A DNA stretch of 64,000 bases from Dryococelus australis (lineage: Eukaryota; Arthropoda; Insecta; Phasmatodea; Phasmatidae), in contig CM057009.1 of NCBI GenBank assembly GCA_029891345.1, positions 93,481,416 to 93,545,415 of the forward strand. The letters are read 5' to 3'. Positions 59,286 through 64,000 of the stretch are shown one piece after another. A program made the translations under genes and the position numbers. The notes under the pieces are model-generated. The model saw only the letters and a list, made by a program, of their open reading frames with translations. It was not told the DNA's origin and ran no database searches. Numbering within the stretch: the stretch's first letter is position 1; each line of letters opens with the position of its first letter.

Positions 59286-60720
59286 CAGAATGTTTGATAA
59301 CATGTGAGACTCACTTCATCAGTGGACAGGAGACACTTACGACTGTGAAAAAGATAATATAAACATGTGACCTATTTGACCCTGTTTCTGAGCTAAATCA
59401 CTTATTCAATATCTCTCAACATGTTTACTAGATATGCAATTGGTTATTCTTGTTTGTCCTCCTGACAAGATCAGTTGATACTGTGTTGTATTTTGTTCTG
59501 GACATGATAATAAATTATTCAAACCGGGAACTGTTAGATATGCATTTGATGTATAGGTTCATGGAATGTAATGCAGCAGAAGAAAGACATATTTATGCAG
59601 ATTGTTTTCCTAATTGATATATTCCCAATAAGAAAACATTCCAGTGATTATATGAACACCTAAAATATACAGACTCTTTAAAAGAAAATGAGTGTTAGAT
59701 AGTGGAAAACCTACTAGTGTTCAAAGAGTTAATCGTGTAGAGTGGATTTTTGCAACATAATGAAGGAAATGCTGGTACTAGTACATAAAACATAGCAAAA
59801 GTAGGGAACATTCTACATTCAACAGTATGGAAAGTTTCACAACAGCATCTATCTGTTCAATCCTTACCATGTTCAATGAGTACAGGCACATAATAGTGAC
59901 ATTTCTTCCAATAGTCAACTTTTGTATTTGATTTCATCAAATTTCTGTCAGTAATCAATATTTTGGGTCCACTGTGTTATTTACTGATTAAGCTGTATTC
60001 ACCAGAGATGGAATCATCACTTTCCATAACACTCCTCATTGGGCTCAAAAAAATCCACATGTTATTAGTCAATCACAATATAAACATTTCAGTATCAGCA
60101 TATGGGCCGGAATACTTCACAAAAATCTAATCAGACCTATGTTTTCTTGTTGGGAGATTAGCAGGTAAATTCTAACATTCCAATTGCGTGGACTTTTGGA
60201 AGATTTAGATGTTGTATGTCATACGTGGTTTTTAAATGATGGTGCACTGCCACATATTGACGTAGTAGCAAGAAATTTCTCAAACAAAATCTTTCTGAAC
60301 AAATTGATAGGTTATGCAGGATCTATTTGACTGGCCTGAACATAATGCAAACCAAAATTCATTGGGATTTTATTTGTGGGGTCAGTTGAAAAGAATTGCG
60401 TATGCAACACAAATCCTCAACATCGAAACACTTTGTCAGTATATCTAAGTAGGCTACTAACTTATAAGAAAAACACCTGCTGTTTTTGAAAGAATACACC
60501 AGTCTACGATACGATGACTGCAAGTGTGCATTCAGGGTGAGGGTGGACATTTTGAGCACCTCATATAATGATATGCAGAACAACTTTATTGAAGTATAAA
60601 CAGGGCTATAAATCGAAAACAAGATCAAATAGGCCAAATGTTTATGTGAAATTTTTTTTGCATTTTTTAATGTTTCTTTTCCACTGGTGAAGTGGGCCCC
60701 ACATACTATGAAATATTCTG
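59286..60720 (+). mobile_element. DUF4817-type DNA transposon, complete length but decayed
   Basis: The left end CAGAATGTTTGATAACATGT and the right end, reverse-complemented, CAGAATATTTCATAGTATGT are inverted repeats of about 50 bases, sharing 'cacttca.cagtgga' further in. TA flanks both (59,284-59,285 and 60,721-60,722). The length of 1,435 bp matches the 28.9 kb copy once its insertion is subtracted. The transposase text lies between on the + strand. Confidence 0.9.
59535..60600 (+). pseudogene. DUF4817-type transposase, heavily decayed
   Basis: The DUF4817-like start reads LMYRFMECNAAEERHIYADC at about 59,550-59,610. A helix-turn-helix-like stretch follows (STRNIAKVGNI..STVWKV, about 59,780-59,835). 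The late catalytic part reads GFYLWGQLKRIAYATQIL (about 60,365-60,420), and the C-terminus reads QVCIQGEGGHFEHLI (about 60,520-60,565), matching the family's 'CIE..GGHFEHLL' end. Numerous stops and frame changes lie between. The middle (first and second catalytic Asp) is hard to read. It is non-functional. Confidence 0.82.
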
Positions 60721-60724
60721 TATG

Positions 60725-61120
60725 TTGCAGTTTTAAGGAAGCTGTGTCAACATGATATTATTAAACAAAATAAATAAATGAAAGTTTTTCCAAGTAGTCG
60801 GTCATAGCATACAAAACAGTGAATTATGTTTGAATCCTTCTTCACACAAAGAGTTTTGATTTTCTTTAGCCATAAAATCAATAGAAAATGAAACTTTAAA
60901 ACTTTACGGATATCAGATTATCTGCCACTGCTCATGGGAGTGGGTAACTTAATGTAAATTTTAAAAGAAATATATTTACTGGTACAAGTTGATAGGTTGA
61001 TAGACCCAGAGAAACATTTCAAAATATTAATATTGGATTGTACAGTGTATTGAGTTACCATGCCCCTGCTTTAAACAAGGGGATGTTGGAGAGTAGAAGG
61101 TGGGGTGAAAACCCTGGATA
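60725..61120. other. AT-rich stretch, no gene seen
   Basis: Nothing recognised. Confidence 0.45.
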
Positions 61121-61124
61121 CATG

Positions 61125-61320
61125 TTCTGCTGTCGTTATTGTAATGGAATTGTGCTGGACGATGCCTTTGGTTGGTGGGTTTTCTTGGGGATCTCCTGTT
61201 TCCCCTACTCAGTCATTCTGGCACCGCTCCATATTCACTTCAATCACCCTTATCGTCTCTCAAGACCTCACTGTTAAGAGCTGCCCAAATCTCTTCACTC
61301 ACTCACTATTGTAATGCATT
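61125..61320 (+). repeat. second copy of the 8.0 kb SINE, 5' head degraded
   Basis: Text from 'ctggacgatgcctttggttg' through 'catctggcaccgctcc'-like and 'cttcaatcacccttatcgtc' to 'agagctgcccaaatctcttc' matches the reverse complement of 8,005-8,125 almost base for base. The tRNA-like head seen at 8.2 kb is not recognisable here. Confidence 0.78.
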
Positions 61321-61399
61321 TTGCAGCAGGTCATGTGGCAACCTGCTCTCTTTAGTATAAATAGCAGGGAAGCGATCTGCCACCCATGCAGGGAGTAAA

Positions 61400-61642
61400 T
61401 CTCAATGAGGGATGAGTTGTTACTTTGAAGGAAGCAGGAATCAGGGAGGAAGAGGTGAACAACTACCCAGTGGGAGCACATCTCGAGAAGTGAGTTGCTA
61501 CACCAAAGTAAGCAATACTCAGGGAGGAAATGATGAGCAGCTATCCAGTGGGTGCACAGTTCAAGGAACAGGTGACTCAGTATCCCAAAAGGAGCAAGAC
61601 TCTGGAACTGTAGTGATTTGGAAAGGTGAGGGCAGGAAATAA
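61400..61642 (+). repeat. in-frame tandem repeat of ~78-80 bp in a short ORF
   Basis: Two units of about 26 residues (SCYFEGSRNQGGRGEQLPSG and SCYTKVSNTQGGNDEQLSSG) stand in tandem, with a third, diverged partial unit. The frame runs from 61,412 to 61,642. Substitutions between units leave the frame open, which is mildly suggestive of past coding. No domain is known, and the frame may belong to an unrecognised repeat. Confidence 0.4.
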
Positions 61643-61649
61643 AAGTGGC

Positions 61650-63355
61650 CAATCTGATTCAATCTTCTAATTTATTATTCCAACCTGAGATGGTTGGGAC
61701 CATTAATGACCCGTACTACCAGACTTACATAATTTAATTAGCTTAAAGCATGAAACAATTTGGCAATTTATGCATAAGGGGAAATTTATTACCTCATCAC
61801 TGATTTCGCTGATTTACAAGTAAACAAGTATCACTTTATATTCAGTATGTACAGGTGGTTTCAAGGCTTTACTCTCTTTATATTATGCTTGCTTCACTTT
61901 TCAAATGGCCAAACATAAACAACTATGCCATCTGTTGACATATATAGTTAACTCTGTTGTGATGCATTCATTGGCAGTTTATAAACAATTCTTCAACGTA
62001 ACGAAGGACAGGTGCCATGTTGGTTCCATTTTTATGTATATTAATTATATACACATTTATAGATGAAGTCACTTGAATTTTATTGTCAGCATGACTATTA
62101 ACTCCTCTCCTCCAGCCATGTGTGTGACCTTGTCTAGCTTAGAGACACTCTTTTCACTTTCCCGAAGCCAACATGCTGGACTTCCATTCCAGAGCTGACT
62201 CCTGCTTGGGCCACTTCCTTCCACTACACTGCTCTCTTAGGATTTTGTACCTAGCTGGCTTCCTGAGGTTAGCATGAGTTTATTATTACTGGTGATAAGT
62301 ACTTGTTGCTGCTTCCTCTGGCACAGACAGGGTGTCTGTGTATGTCATCTATGCTCTCTTCTCTATTAGGGGTAGTTTTGAGTTATCTGGTATTGTTGAT
62401 GGACGTTAATGGCCTGAAATGAGGTAGGTCCTGCAGGCAGTTTGCCTTTGCAATGTCACATAGGTGACAGCTCGACATATATTGTGATACTTCTTACTTC
62501 ACTCCAGGTGTAAATCTCGGTATTGCATTTAGTGTTTTGGCCAGGTATAGGTGTGCTGCAGAGATGTTGTCATGGTATTCGTATAAAATGTCTTCTGTAG
62601 GGCTGCAGGGGCTATGGGTTGTCCCCATTCTCAGGCCACTTCACAGGGCCTCATGGGTGCCATAGATGTGAAAGTTGTTTTCGGGGTTCAAATTACATGC
62701 ATGTAAGATTAGAGTGGGCTCTGAACTACTTGGAAACTGAAATTGTGCTCATAAATGTGTGAGATACCATAGCATTTAAGGCCTTTGAGGACATTTTTAC
62801 CTCTGTGGCAGAGCTGAAGTGATGTACAAATAAGGAAGTATAAATCACTATATTGTACAACATTGTGCACTTATACCATTGCCCACAACAAATGTCCAAG
62901 GGTTTCTTGCACCACAACACTTTTTTTTTTTGTATCCTGTGTTTCATATTCTACTATCAAGCATTGATAATACTTTATGTGGCACATTTATTTACAAAAA
63001 CTTTAGTGCTAAACAATGTTTCTTACATAATGAAGGCAGATACCATGTAAAAAACATTTATTTTGTCAAAAATATTGATTTAAGTTATTAGTATAAGAAT
63101 TTTTGCTGTTTTAACTCTAGTACTTTTCAAAATCTCACACATAATGGACACTTACATACAAAAAAATTTATTGCCATGAATGAATCGCACAATTACAACA
63201 AAAGTTGCCACACAGTATCGTTATAGCCTGAAATGTGTCCCATTTACATTTAATGTGGTTTACTCACACGGATGTGCCACTAGTGGGCATACATGTGCCT
63301 CCATCATTCATAGCTGCAACACTTTTAATAAAGCCTTGGTATCAGTGTAAGACTT
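61650..63355. other. gene-poor stretch
   Basis: A GC-richer part at 62,090-62,680 has broken frames and no recognised motif. The rest is AT-rich. Confidence 0.45.
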
Positions 63356-63359
63356 ACAG

Positions 63360-64000
63360 CCATGTTCAGTGAACACACAGCATGCTGCAATGGTGCATTC
63401 TACAGGCCTTTGCCCAACTGGATGAGTTTAGAGAGGCAACATCATGAAACTCCGAAAGCCAGATTGAACGTTTCGACACATTGCTCACCACTTTAGACTG
63501 CTCTGCCTACACTGATAATCTTGTGTTGGACATAGTGGGAACAGAAGGGTAAACACACCCAACGAGAAGGCTTGAGTCAACCCTGATGGACCACGTAGAG
63601 AGGAATCTTTCATTGTGCAAAAGGTTGAAACCACTCCAAGGGTGTTGCTGTGCACCATCCAGGGATATGTCATGGCAGCTTAGGATACATCTGTTGTCAC
63701 TGCATCCCTTAAAACATCTACCATTATAACCTGATCATCTCTGAGCATGTCTGATGTGCCAGGAATGAGCAGCATGGCAGCTTGAGGATTAGTAATGAGT
63801 GGTGTTCATTGACAGATTATGGTTCGGTCAGGATACAGATAATCAATCGCCAAATCCGAGTCTTGGAGATGTGCTGGCCAGCACTGTGATCCATGCTTCA
63901 TTGTGGAGCAGCATACTGCCCCACTGAGAGGTGTCATGGTGAGGGTTAAAATTTCCTACGATTCTTACACTCCACTGGTGGTGATTGAAAGAACCCTGAT
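63360..64000 (+). mobile_element. Tc1-like transposase fossil, cut by the window end
   Basis: On the + strand, text around 63,690-63,990 reads in shifting frames LYPDHL, ARNEQHGSL, VVFIDRLWFGQDTDN, RQIRVLEMC and HCGAAYCPTERCHGEG. This follows the Tc1 order 'PLTP.H...RL.W.......W..VVF.DESRF....D.R.RVWR..G.R......V..HTA...GVMVWG'. Upstream (63,430-63,680) is N-terminal-like text without a firm match. Many stops and frame changes are present. The second half of the gene lies beyond the window. No inverted repeat was located on the left. Confidence 0.62.

Overview
This window looks like a stretch of a large, AT-rich, repeat-laden arthropod genome, most likely an insect. The signs are Tc1-like and DUF4817-type DNA transposons, tRNA-headed SINEs, a Gypsy-type element with an env-like region, and a salt-inducible-kinase exon with ordinary GT/AG splice sites. 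There are no bacterial operons, ribosome binding sites or phage modules. Only one host coding piece is convincing: a 92-base exon of a SIK-family kinase on the + strand at 48,532-48,623. No flanking kinase exon was recognised, so much of the window is probably intron or intergenic DNA around that gene. This is an inference.

Layout. 0.7-4.3 kb: a decayed repeat-type gene (the 'FLHAFT.CDT' family) followed by degenerate tandem copies of a dispersed repeat. 4.4-5.9 kb: a GC-rich block of unknown origin. 7.3-7.8 kb: a CpG-containing patch with a perfect CRE palindrome. 8.0-8.3 kb: a tRNA-headed SINE with a second copy at 61.1 kb. 10.9-11.4 kb: a Copia RNase H fossil. 14.7-21.2 kb: a broken Gypsy-type element on the minus strand with gag, protease, RT, RNase H, integrase and an F-type env-like region. 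22-27.6 kb: a small palindromic MITE, minisatellites, a detached gag fossil, and a four-unit tandem array with a period of about 289 bp.

28.9-39.6 kb is a nested structure. A DUF4817-type DNA transposon (terminal inverted repeats beginning CAGG, TA on both sides) carries a 9.2 kb Gypsy-family element inserted near the 3' end of its transposase gene. The inner element has two long terminal repeats that differ by roughly 8% by eye, and its interior is heavily decayed. 39.7-42.8 kb is a large imperfect palindrome. Its outer arms both encode a Ser/Thr/Pro-rich segment ending in a C2HC zinc-finger-like motif, and a second hairpin element sits between them. 45.7-47.0 kb holds a Tc1-like element, 47.1 kb another SINE, and 48.5 kb the kinase exon. 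51.3-53.9 kb is a second DUF4817-type transposon with unusually long (about 0.5 kb) inverted repeats. 55.8-56.4 kb is a PIF/Harbinger-like MITE with TAA on both sides. 59.3-60.7 kb is a third, complete-length but decayed DUF4817-type element. 63.4 kb to the end is another decayed Tc1-like transposase cut by the window edge.

The transposable elements are mutually independent fossils and do not form a pathway. The observations most worth following are the DUF4817-type transposon family with variable inverted-repeat length, the zinc-finger-bearing palindrome next to it, and the nested insertion, which gives a relative chronology.
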